Source: Welwitschia mirabilis (Eukaryota; Gnetophyta; Gnetopsida; Welwitschiales). Taken from it: DNA of 27,386 nt. Below the pieces are notes generated by a model. The model was not told where the DNA came from. It did no database searches and saw nothing but the letters and a program-made list of their open reading frames with translations. A program made the position numbers and the translations under genes. Below, piece after piece: positions 1 through 8,778 of the stretch. Position 1 is the stretch's first letter; each line of letters opens with the position of its first letter. Location: NCBI GenBank assembly GCA_051453625.1, contig JBOZIK010000001.1:193536191-193563576 (forward strand). The letters run 5' to 3'.

Positions 1-209
1 AGGCTGAAAGCACGTTGCTGCCCCCTGTGAGTGGAGTAGGCAAGGATTGCTGAACCACTATAAATCTGGTGCATTGTTGTCTGTTTATTTTCATTACTAT
101 TTTTGTGCATTATTTTATATGTGAAGTTTTTGTTGTATCTATTGTTTACAATAATTTTTAATTTTACCTTATTCACCCCCCCCTCTAGGGTGCTTTTTCG
201 ATCCGAACA
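1..209 (+). mobile_element. 3' end of a plus-strand Ty1/copia (Sirevirus-like) LTR
   Basis: The segment ends in the block attcacccccccctctagg (168-190), typical of plant copia LTR ends, and stops at ...gatccgaaca with the CA terminus at 208-209. A block gtggagtaggca (30-42) followed by accactataaat (54-65) also occurs, in the other orientation, in the LTR at 967-2009, so the two are related but not the same family. The bases after 209 do not resemble a tRNA-primed binding site, so this is more likely a 3' LTR or solo LTR end than a 5' LTR. The rest of the element lies outside the window. Confidence 0.6.
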
Positions 210-966
210 ATCTGAGCCCTTCTCTCTACCATTCCCTTAAGAAGAGATTCAATTTATCTCCTTTCCTTTTTTCTTTAACACTTTTTCTTCTCCTTATTCC
301 CTCACCTTCTCCCTCACCCTCTTCCCACCTCTTCTATGCTTAGGGCGTGGAAGGGAATCCTCCATGCAGGAATTCCATACCTAGGGTGTGCAGGTCCTCC
401 TCCTTTCTTTTGCTTTGGTAGCAGAAGACCTTTAGTACCTACTTTGGGTAGTATTCATAACCTCGTTTGGATAGTATTCACATGAAAGTGATCCCCTTAA
501 GAGACAGGTATCAACTTCAAAAGTCTTCTCCTCTGGTGATCCGGGCCAAATTCCAAGTTCACCTCAGGAGAAGCCCCTTTCTGATACTAGAGAGTTAGTT
601 TCATGCCTTGGAGGTCCCATCTCCTTTCCTTCTTTCCACTTTTCCCTTTTTCCTGTCCTTCCTTCATTCCCCTTCCATCCTATCTCTCTCTCCCCTCTTC
701 CCTTCTCTCCACATGACCCTTATCTCTTCCATGCCCAAGTTGTGGAATCTTACTTGTCTTCCATGCCCAGGGTGTATAACACCATAGCGACCACTTTTTG
801 AAAGCTTAGTTCCAATCCCTCGGATCCAACTTAACGTGTTCTCTTCAACTAGGATCCCTTTTTAGCTACTTTTTGCTACATTCCTTGCTTTTGCCGAGGA
901 AAGACTTTAGGAGTACTATCTAGATGACTAGGGAGGTGACTATGTTTTTAATGGAATGACCCTCTA
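210..966. other. C/T-rich non-coding stretch, no gene seen
   Basis: This stretch is strongly pyrimidine-rich on the plus strand at 220-340 and 600-730. A loose motif (a)gggtgtgg/tgcccagggtgt recurs near 343, 383, 737 and 764. I saw no open frame of useful length and no recognisable TE domain. It lies between two opposed copia LTRs and may be a decayed insertion of its own. Confidence 0.35.
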
Positions 967-2009
967 TGATGAAGGTCCTAGAGGGGGGTGAATAGGACTG
1001 ATAATAGAAAATCTAAACTAATTTAACTTCTTTTACTCTTAATCAGCCTTGCAGGAAAGAATATTAATGCAGGATAATGCAAGTAAGAAAAACATGCAAC
1101 ACATAGAATTTATAGTGGTCCGACAGTGTGCCTACTCCACTCTTCAGGGAGGGATAGATGAATCATCTTCCCTAGTTCCTTTCAAGCTCTTGAACTGATG
1201 ATTTTCTAGCTGATCATCAACCCTTTATACAATAGTGATGATTTTCAGGCTTTTCGTCAACCCAATACAATTTGAAGTCTTTTGAAGGCTTAGACCCAAC
1301 CACAGAAATGAAAGAGAATACGAGAATGTGATTCAAGCACGGATGACACAATTTATGTACTGTTCAGATTGATCACACCAGATTGGAGCACTAGTTGAAG
1401 ATATGCAAGGTTAGGTACACTATTCACCAAAAACTTAACCACTCACAAAACTGATTTTAGCCCTTTAAAAGAAAGGAAAATATAGCTGTTAGAGAAAACA
1501 TTAGAATGTTATTTCCAAGATATAGTTATTTGGGATCATATTCAATTTTTGATGCTAATTAGTCTTGAAGATCGTGCCAAAGAAAGTAGCTATTGAGAAA
1601 ACACCATGTGCTTGCTTGAAGATGATCATTTTGCGATGGTCCNNNNNNNNNNNNNNNNNNNNNNNNNNNNNNNNNNNNNNNNNNNNNNNNNNNNNNNNNN
1701 NNNNNNNNNNNNNNNNNNNNNNNNNNNNNGGATGTCTGGGGTAGCTTGAGTGGGGATGTCTGCACCTGTCAATAGTCTAGATTCTCAAACAGAAAGTCTG
1801 AGAGGAGGGGGGATGTCCGGGCTACTTGGAGTGGGGATGTACACACCTGAAAAATTTCACAGTCATACAATTTTCGTGCAAGGAGAGAGGACGTCCGCCC
1901 TATTCGAGTGGGGACGTTTGGGGTATTTTGAGAAATACCTAGACAGAAGATTGCTACCTTTTCAAATCATCCTCACGTCTGTTGACATCATTGAAATCTT
2001 TTACTCACA
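967..2009 (-). mobile_element. 3' LTR of a minus-strand Sirevirus-like copia element
   Basis: Read on the minus strand, the LTR begins TGTGAGTAAAAG at 2009, directly after a purine tract AAAATGGGGAGAT (2022-2010). It ends after the copia end block CCTATTCACCCCCCTCTAGG (997-978), with a CA terminus about 967. The length is about 1043 bp including an 87-base gap (1643-1729). The part near the start carries repeated ggacgtc-like motifs (1729-1925), and the part near the end carries the gtggagtaggca...ccactataaat block (1140-1108). The exact terminus at 967 is inferred from the CA rule. No 5' LTR is in the window, so LTR identity and target duplication cannot be tested. Confidence 0.65.
1643..1729. 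other. Assembly gap, 87 N
   Basis: This run of N lies inside the minus-strand LTR. The gap is not a round number, so its size may have been estimated. The sequence to its right opens with ggatgtctgggg, one of the LTR's repeated ggacgtc-like motifs, so the missing part may be repetitive. Confidence 0.95.
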
Positions 2010-2225
2010 ATCTCCCCATTTTCAATGATGACAAACTCGATGCCTTTGAGAATTCTGAGAAATAAGCTCCCCTTGCACGGAGGTTTTCAGTAACTGTGAA
2101 CAAGTCAAAGATCTCCCCTTGAGACGTAGATTTACTCCCCCTAAGGCTGATATCTCTTGGAAGAATATTTGAAGAATGCTAAATAATCATGCTAAGTAAT
2201 CAATATTTGTCTCCCCCTTTTGGCA
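2010..2225 (-). promoter_or_regulatory. Multiple polypurine tracts before the 3' LTR (left copy)
   Basis: On the minus strand, purine tracts AGGGGGAG or near variants lie at 2218-2211, 2142-2135, about 2119-2112 and about 2070. A last tract GGGGAGA directly abuts the LTR at 2016-2011. The outermost tract is preceded by GATGCCAAAAGGGGGAG. A run of polypurine tracts upstream of the 3' LTR is a known hallmark of the Sirevirus genus of Ty1/copia elements. They prime plus-strand DNA synthesis. Confidence 0.65.
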
Positions 2226-2515
2226 TCATTCATCCTGGATGTGAAACAATAAAGACAAGAAAAGATACCCGTGAAAAGTATATGAAAGCAACAATAATGA
2301 TAAAATTTAACATGAAAAGGAAACTGTAGCTTGTATTATCGTTTAGTCAAAAATAGTTTGATTACATATTGTTCATAGTTCATCATACATAAGAGCAAGG
2401 ACACAATGATTGATGTCTAGAAACTAACTAAAAGAAAGTACATAAAAGGGAGCAAAAAGTGAATTGTAGGACGACATGAAGATAAAGATGAAAAGAGGAG
2501 TGAATTTCAAGAGCA

Positions 2516-2842
2516 TTTAATCAGATTCCTTCAAACGGCCATTGCTGCCACTGCTGTAAGAAGTGGAGGCCATCTCCAACCCGAAGTCCACTAGAGCATT
2601 GTGATCTTGGAAAGCTGAGAAGAAATCCTCTTAAGCCATTTTTCTGTCGATGACAAACCTCTAGAAGACTCTCTAGGTCACATGCACTTGAACTGCCTGG
2701 AAGGAGGAGAAGTAGGAGCTGAAGGAGCAGAGCCTTCCACAATTTTCATCCTGACAAGAGAGGATTCATCAAATGGCTTGGGCAATTTTAGAATTTCATT
2801 TTTTACTTTTGGTCATGGTCATGACACATATTTATAATGAGA
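2516..2842 (-). pseudogene. Duplicated end of the copia post-pol (env-like) ORF, left copy
   Basis: Minus-strand translation gives stretches such as RMKIVEGSAPSA and SRQFKCM. These match the better-preserved copy at 3564-3840 (RMKIVEGSAPST, FRQFKCM). The left copy has an internal stop after KCM and frame changes. It is followed by the same purine-rich spacer as the right copy. It is not functional. The pair shows that a block of about 1.05 kb (offset about 1047-1058 bases) was duplicated. Confidence 0.6.
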
Positions 2843-2882
2843 CCACCGTGAGACCACCGCAATGCTGCTTAACCCATTGAGG

Positions 2883-2982
2883 NNNNNNNNNNNNNNNNNN
2901 NNNNNNNNNNNNNNNNNNNNNNNNNNNNNNNNNNNNNNNNNNNNNNNNNNNNNNNNNNNNNNNNNNNNNNNNNNNNNNNNNN
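2883..2982. other. Assembly gap, 100 N
   Basis: The exact size of 100 suggests a placeholder of unknown true length. It separates the left duplicated post-pol fragment from an LTR-like piece. Confidence 0.95.
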
Positions 2983-3120
2983 ATATATTTGGCCGCATAC
3001 AGGGTTGGACGTCCTGGTGAAACTCTCGGACATCCCGAGAGGCACAACTTCTGATTTGCACATTTGTTGAAGCACGCCACTGCCTATCTTTGGTCATCAT
3101 TGAAATATAAAGTCCCCACA
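2983..3120 (-). mobile_element. LTR-like fragment belonging to the right copy of the duplicated block
   Basis: The fragment contains ggacgtcctgg (about 3008) and ggacatcccgag (about 3030), the motif type seen in the LTR at 1729-1925. Its ggtcatcattgaaat (about 3092) aligns with gacatcattgaaat of the LTR start region (1984-1997). Together with the purine-tract block at 3121-3280, it looks like the beginning of a second LTR truncated at the gap. Confidence 0.4.
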
Positions 3121-3285
3121 TAAACTTCCCCTAAAAGGAAGTTTTCAGTAATTATGAACCAGTCAAAGATCTCCCCCTGAGATGTAGGTTTACTCCCCCT
3201 GACGTTGATATCTCTTGGAAGAATATTTGAAGAATGGTAAGTAATCATGCTAAGTAATCAATATTTCTCTCCTCCTTTTGGCATC
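3121..3285 (-). promoter_or_regulatory. Multiple polypurine tracts, right copy
   Basis: Minus-strand AGGGGGAG lies at 3178-3171 and 3200-3193. A decayed third tract at about 3279-3268 corresponds to 2218-2211 in the left copy. The surrounding bases closely match 2083-2225, with small indels. Confidence 0.6.
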
Positions 3286-3563
3286 ATTGATCCTAGATGT
3301 GAAACAATAGATACCCGTGAAAAGCATATGAAAGCAACAATAATGATAACAATTTAACAGGAAAAGGAAACTATAGATTGCATTATCCTTTAGTCAAAAA
3401 CATTTTGATCACATATCGTTCATAGTTCATCATACATATGAGCAAGGACACAATGATTAACGTCTAGAAACTAACTAAGAGAAAGTACATAAAAGGGAGC
3501 AAAAAGTGAATTGTAGGATGACGCGAAGATAAAGATGAAAAGAGGAGTGAACTTCAAGAGCAT

Positions 3564-4761
3564 TTAATCAGATTCCTCCACATGGCCACTGTTGCCCTTT
3601 TGATCTTGGAAAGTTGAGAAGAGATCTTTTAACCCATTTTTCTGTCGATGACAAACCTATGGAACACTCTCCAAGTCGCATGCACTTGAACTGCCTGAAA
3701 GGAGGAGAAGGAGGAGTTGAAGGAGCGGAGCCTTCCACAATTTTCATCCTGATAAGAGAGGGTTCATCAAATGGCTCGGGCAATTTTAGAATTTCATCTT
3801 TTACTTTTGGTAATGCTGCTTGGTCATGACACATCTTTGTGATTAGACCATCATATGACAATGCTGCCAAACCCATGGAAGTGTAAGAAGCCATATTTTG
3901 TAATATCAGCTCAGGCAAATTTATCTGAATGCTTTTGGCATAACAGAACATAACATATGCGCATAGAGGAGAAACTTCATCCATGTGCCCTACCTTAGAA
4001 ATGAGATTACTTGAANNNNNNNNNNNNNNNNNNNNNNNNNNNNNNNNNNNNNNNNNNNNNNNNNNNNNNNNNNNNNNNNNNNNNNNNNNNNNNNNNNNNN
4101 NNNNNNNNNNNNNNNTTTTGTAATATCAGCTAAGGTAAATTTATCTGGATGCTTCTGGCATAACAGAACATAACATATGCCCATAGAGGAGAAACTTCAT
4201 CTATGTGCTTGAGCTTAGGAATGAGATACTTGAAACGATTTGGAATAGTACTTTGTAAACAGGGTGTAAAATCTGAGTGGGAATTGTTGTCCTTCATGCC
4301 TCTTGTTTTTCACATAGAACTTCCATGAGTTCATCTCTGGGAACTCGATGGTCTAAGATAGAAACTAAAGTAACATGTACATACTCTTCTCCATCTAATG
4401 GAAAACCAGTGGCATTAAAAATCATTTCTAGGTTTACTTCAATGTCAGCTCCATATAAGTTGGACACAAGCTGATTTTGTTCTGACTGATAAGACCCATT
4501 ACAATAAAATATGCGAACTAAATTTACCAGAGCATGTGTGTGAGGGTTTAATATATAAGTCCAGCTCAGCTCTTCTAATTTAGGCAATAGGTTGAAATTG
4601 TGCCTGAAAGTATCATGCAGGATGAACCTTTTTGGTGCAAGAGGTTTCTTGTTGAAGCTTTGAGTCCACATAGCCTTTGCCCTGGAAGTGACAAACACTA
4701 GTTCTGCTTCTTTATCCTTTCCTTTGTCTTTCCTTGAAACTGGAATCTTTTGTCTTGGCAT
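3564..4761 (-). pseudogene. Post-pol (env-like / 'plant transposon protein') ORF of the copia element, broken
   Basis: The frame opens at 4761 with MPRQKIPVSRKDKGKDK, a basic N-terminus, and runs 155 residues to a stop at 4294. It continues after frameshifts to about 3568, ending with a proline-rich segment (APSTPPSPPFRQ). The middle has the look of the plant retrotransposon domain found after pol in Sireviruses, with FNATGFPLDGEEYV about residues 115-128 and later INLPELILQN. Position after RNase H and before the polypurine tracts and LTR fits that role. At least one frameshift near 4290, a stop near 4200 and a 100-N gap break it. The function of this protein class is not established. No signal peptide is evident in what can be read. 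Confidence 0.6.
4016..4115. other. Assembly gap, 100 N, between near-duplicate flanks
   Basis: The sequence 3895-4015 (ttttgtaatatcagct...) is nearly repeated at 4116-4238, just after the gap. This is either a short local duplication or two divergent haplotype or paralogue ends joined without overlap. Confidence 0.9.
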
Positions 4762-5197
4762 GATGGACTTGAGAAACGAAAAGAAGATGTTTGCAAAAGA
4801 AAACTAAAGGAAAAAGAGAAACAGAGAAACTGAAAGAGATGTTACTTCTGGAAACTTGGAACACTGAAAATGATAGGTTTAGTGCAGAAGAATGGGGGAA
4901 CGTCCCTTTGTATAGAGAGGGACCATTTAAGCCATTTTCTAAAAAAATTGCTTCCGCACACAGACGTCCGCCCTACACTCAGCCGAAAAATCATGTGCAG
5001 GTGTGTGGACGTCTGGGGTCTTGGGAGTGTGGACATCCGAACCCTTGATACTTGAGAGCGGCACAAAAAATTGAAAAATATGACAAAATTTTGAAAAAAA
5101 GAGCCAAGAGACAGAAGTAGACAAAAAATGAACTACGCTCTTAATGTATTCAAACTTTGACTAGTATGTACAAACGTTGGTAACCTGAGAGAGTGGA
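4762..5197 (-). other. Spacer between RNase H and post-pol ORF, with ggacgtc-like motifs
   Basis: No convincing coding frame was found. A cluster of agacgtccgccc (4963), ggacgtctgggg (5007) and ggacatccgaac (5031) closely resembles motifs inside the LTR (ggacgtccgccc at 1887, ggatgtctgggg at 1729). This suggests LTR-derived sequence captured here, or a shared cis-motif. Confidence 0.4.
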
Positions 5198-6130
5198 TCA
5201 TACCTCGGTTGGGCATATTCCTATGCCCAATTCTACTCTTAACAGTTCAAACCTCGCCTCTGATAGAGCCTCGGTAAACGTATTTGCAAGTTGTTTTTCG
5301 GTAGAGACATGGTCTAGTTTTATCACTCCTTGTTGAACTTGTTCTCTGATAAAATGATGCCTTATGTCAATGTGCTTGTTTCTTGAATGCTGCACAGAGT
5401 TCTTTGGAATATTGATGGCACTGGTGTTGTCACACAATAATTGACTGCTCTTTATTTCTACCTCATAGTCACGCAAAGTGTGCATCATCTACAGTAATTG
5501 AGTACAACAAGCTCTAGCTGATATATATTCAGCTTTTGCAGTGGAAAGTGTTGTAGAGCTTTGTTTCTTGGAGCTCCATGCTACTAGACTATTCCCAGGA
5601 AAGTAGCGAGCTCCACTTGTACTCTTCTTATCCTTAGTGCACCTGGCCTAGTCTACATCACTATACCCAACTAGATCAAGTGTAATGGGGAAACCAAATG
5701 CTGAAATTACTTGTATGCTTAAGATATCTAAATATTCTTTTAACAGAGGAAAGATGAGATTCTTTAGGATCAGATTGATATCGAGCACAAGTACGTACAC
5801 TGAATGCAATATCTGGTCTACTAGAAGTCAAATACAACAAGCTACCAATCATACCTCTATAAAGTTTCTGGTCTACAGATTTACTTGGTTCATCCTTGCT
5901 AACCTTTGTTGTTGTAGGCATAGGAGTACAAACCTCTTTGGCTTGATCAAGCTTGTATTTCTTTAGGAGCTCCTTAATGTATTTTGATTGGCTAAGAAAA
6001 ATTCCATTTTTGAGCTATTTGATCTGCAATCCTAAGAAAAAAATTGAGCTCTCCAAGCATGCTCATTTCAAATTCCTCTTGCATGATCTTAGAAAACTCT
6101 ATTGTTAATTTTCCATTGGTTGCAACATTA
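5198..6130 (-). pseudogene. Copia reverse transcriptase C-terminal part plus RNase H, truncated and interrupted
   Basis: From 6120 downward the minus strand reads a reverse-transcriptase end (MQEEFEMSMLGELNFF), then the connection region (YRGMIGSLLYLTSSRPDIAF) and RNase H. The RNase H part includes KKSTSGARYFPGNSLVAWSS, LSTAKAEYISA, LLCDNTSAIN and HSRNKHIDIRHHFIRE. These are the ordinary blocks of Ty1/copia pol. Stops interrupt it: one replaces the residue before ARC (near 5650) and one precedes MMHTL (near 5490). Everything upstream (the reverse-transcriptase catalytic region, integrase, protease and gag) is absent. The homology ends at about 6130, where the gypsy-derived array begins. It is the pol end of the element whose LTR is at 967-2009. 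Confidence 0.88.
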
Positions 6131-6260
6131 AGCTTGTGTTGGGGCATTGAGTTGTTTTGACAACATTTGGCTTGAGGAATGATTCCATATAGAGAGCTTG
6201 AGAGCTAAAGCGTGAAGCCCCTTTTTGGCATGTTTATAAGTTGTTGCTGCCTTTTGTTTT

Positions 6261-6281
6261 TCTTCTTCTTCTTCTTCTTCT
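6261..6281. repeat. (TTC)n microsatellite
   Basis: About seven TTC units lie within the tail of the first array unit. The equivalent place in the other units lacks the expansion, so it arose after the units separated. Confidence 0.85.
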
Positions 6282-6946
6282 TTTTCAAATAAATACATGA
6301 GAGCTGTGCATTGCTTTCCCATGTATGTTTCGCACAACAATTTAAGGGCTTTATCACATGAATCTTTTTGCATCTCTTTTGTCTATGTCTGTCTTTTTGT
6401 TTATTTCTTAACATTAGGAGCATTAGGGAAAAGGAATTGCAGTGTGACATAATAAGAGAGAATAGCCAATTCAATAGGAAGATTGCTTCATTGCCAAAGA
6501 AAGGCAAATGGAGTTTCACAAGTGGCGATATGTTGAGTGCTAAGAGAGTTGTTAATGCGAGGATTTTGGATTAGAGCTAATCATTTTCTCAAGAAGAGAA
6601 ATGGACCTCTTGGATGCTTTAGCTTGGTATCTGAAAGTATGGGAAATGGTAGCTAGGCGATGACATTTGAGAAAATTCAGCTCATTAGAATGAGTTTAGC
6701 ACAAAGGGAGCATAAGGGAAGAAGGAATGCAATATGACACAGTAGGAGGGAATCAAGAGTTCAATGTAGAGGATTGCTTCAGCGCCAAAGGTGAGGAAAA
6801 AAGTAGTTTCACTAGTGGAAAAAATGTTGAGTGCTACAATGTGTCCCAGAGGAGAATGGATTTCTTGATGCTAGGATTTTGGTTTTGACACTATTGAAGC
6901 CTAATTTATTCCTTTTGTAATGTTATGTTTTATTGTTACCCTTCTT

Positions 6947-6969
6947 TTTCTTCTTCTTCTTCTTCTTCT
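6947..6969. repeat. (TTC)n microsatellite
   Basis: About seven TTC units lie in the tail between the first and second array units. Other units have a short pyrimidine stretch here without expansion. Confidence 0.85.
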
Positions 6970-8326
6970 GGTAAAAGTTTATTGTAAAGGCAATCTTTTT
7001 AATAAAGTCGCCTTGGGGTTGAACATAGTACTTTAAAGATTATGTGGGGTAAATTGAAACTTGTAATTAAAAGGCCTAGAGTGTTTTAGGAGGTTTGGTT
7101 CTACGTCTATTTAACCTCTTTGTGAGGTTGTGTTGGGGTACTAAGTTGTTTTAATAGCATTTGTCTTGAGGAATGATTCCTGTTTAGAGGTTAAGAGCTA
7201 AAGCTTGAAGCCCTTTTTTCACTTGTTTGTAGGCTAATAAGAGCTTTGCATTACTTTCCTATGGATATTTCCCTCAACATTTGAGAGTTTTACAACATAA
7301 ATTTGTTTGTGTCTTTTTTTGTTTGCATTTGTCTTTTTGTTGTCATTTCTTAACATAGGGAGCATTAGGGAGTATTAGGGAAGAGGGATGGAAGTGTGAC
7401 AGTAGGAGGGAATTGCTATTCGATGGAAAGGATTGCTTCATAACCAAAGTTAAGGAAAAATGGAGTTTGACTAGCAGCAATATGTTGAGTGCTGCAATGT
7501 GCCCCATAGGAAATAAGAGAGCTGTTCATGCTAGGATTTTGGATTGGGCCCAACAATTTTCTCAAGAAGAGAAACGGTCTTATTGTATGCATTAGCTTGA
7601 TATCTAGAAATATGGGAACATGCAGCCAGGAAATGACCTTACAAGGAAATTGAGTCCATTAGGAGGAGCTTAGCAGCAAGGGAGCATTAGGAGGAGCTTA
7701 GCAACAGGCAAGCATTAGAAGAGAGGGATTGTAGTATGACATAATAGGATGGAATAGCTACTTCAGTGCGGAGGATTGCTTCGGCATGAAAGATGATGAA
7801 AATGGAGTTTCACTAGCATCAAAATGTTAAGTGTGGCAATATGACCCATAGGAGATAATGAAATTCTTCATGCCAGGATTTTGGTTTTGACACTATTGTA
7901 TTGTGAAGCCTAGTTTATTTCTTTTGTAAAGTTATGTTTTATTGTGACCTCTTTAGTTTAAACTAAAAAGTTCACTATAAAAAGTGACATTTCAATAAAG
8001 TCACCTTCAGGTTGAACATAGTATTTTGAAGGCTATGTGGGGGTTAACTAATAACTTGGAGGTAAAGGGAATAGGTCTAAAACGTTCTACAAGGTTTGGC
8101 TCTACTTGTGTTTAATCATTTTGTGAGGTTGTGTTGGGGCACTGAGTTGTTTGACAAAATTTCACTTAAGGAGTGATTACTATCAAAGAGGTTGAGAGCT
8201 AAAGCTTAAAACCATTTTTCACTTGTTTGTAATATCTTTTTTCTGTAAATTACATAAATAAGGGCTTTGCATTTCTTTTTTGTGGATGTTTCTTTTTGCA
8301 TTTGAGAGTTTTACAACATAAATCAC

Positions 8327-8778
8327 TTTGTGCCCAATGAGTAAAATGTCGACAAACTCAAAAAGTCGTGTCAGGGAGACATGCCGGCAATATGTTGGAG
8401 CAAAATGTTAGGAATTATTGTTCTAAAAAAGATGCAAAGCTTATTAATTTTATGAGATGGGCAATAATCAATGCTCTACTAGCACAAATGGATTTTTTGT
8501 GGGAAAATCATGATTTTTCCCTCCCTTGTTTATTGTTGTTCACTGGCCTGTTGCACAGAAAATGGTTTTTTCATGCTAGAAAAGGGGTTCTAACAGGTAC
8601 CCGTGTGTGACATTTTGAAAATGTCGACAATATGTCAGTGATATTATGCAAAAAGCCAGCACTGACTACATGTCACCAACGTTTTCAACATGTCGATCGA
8701 AAATGTTGGCTGACTTAGAGACTTCTTGAAAATGAAAAAAGGGTGACACGTCATCCTATTTTACTCATTGTTTGTGCC
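8327..8778. mobile_element. hAT-type MITE (436 bp, 8335-8770) with 8-bp target duplication
   Basis: The terminal inverted repeats are perfect over 13 bases: caatgagtaaaat at 8335-8347 and attttactcattg at 8758-8770. An 8-bp direct repeat tttgtgcc flanks them at 8327-8334 and 8771-8778. An 8-bp duplication and a CAATG-type terminus fit the hAT superfamily. Sister array units lack the insert and show the uninterrupted site (about 7305-7345 and 9700-9740), which confirms the boundaries. Internal short repeats of the type atgtcgacaatatgt (8618) and atgccggcaatatgt (8380) may be transposase-binding subterminal repeats. No transposase is encoded, so it would depend on an enzyme supplied from elsewhere. 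Confidence 0.9.

Noticed and set aside
210-222. Primer binding site after the plus-strand LTR
   Set aside because: atctgagccc does not match the usual initiator-Met tRNA primer complement well enough, so a 5' LTR is not supported.
1750-2028. 92-residue plus-strand open frame
   Set aside because: It lies inside the minus-strand LTR and runs over its repeated ggacgtc motifs and the LTR boundary.
6128-6519. Two minus-strand open frames with runs of Glu or Lys
   Set aside because: The runs are the translated (TTC)n microsatellite. The remainder is array tail and a broken integrase fragment.
8368-8610. 80-residue plus-strand open frame
   Set aside because: It lies wholly inside the MITE, has no transposase motif, and such elements are non-coding.
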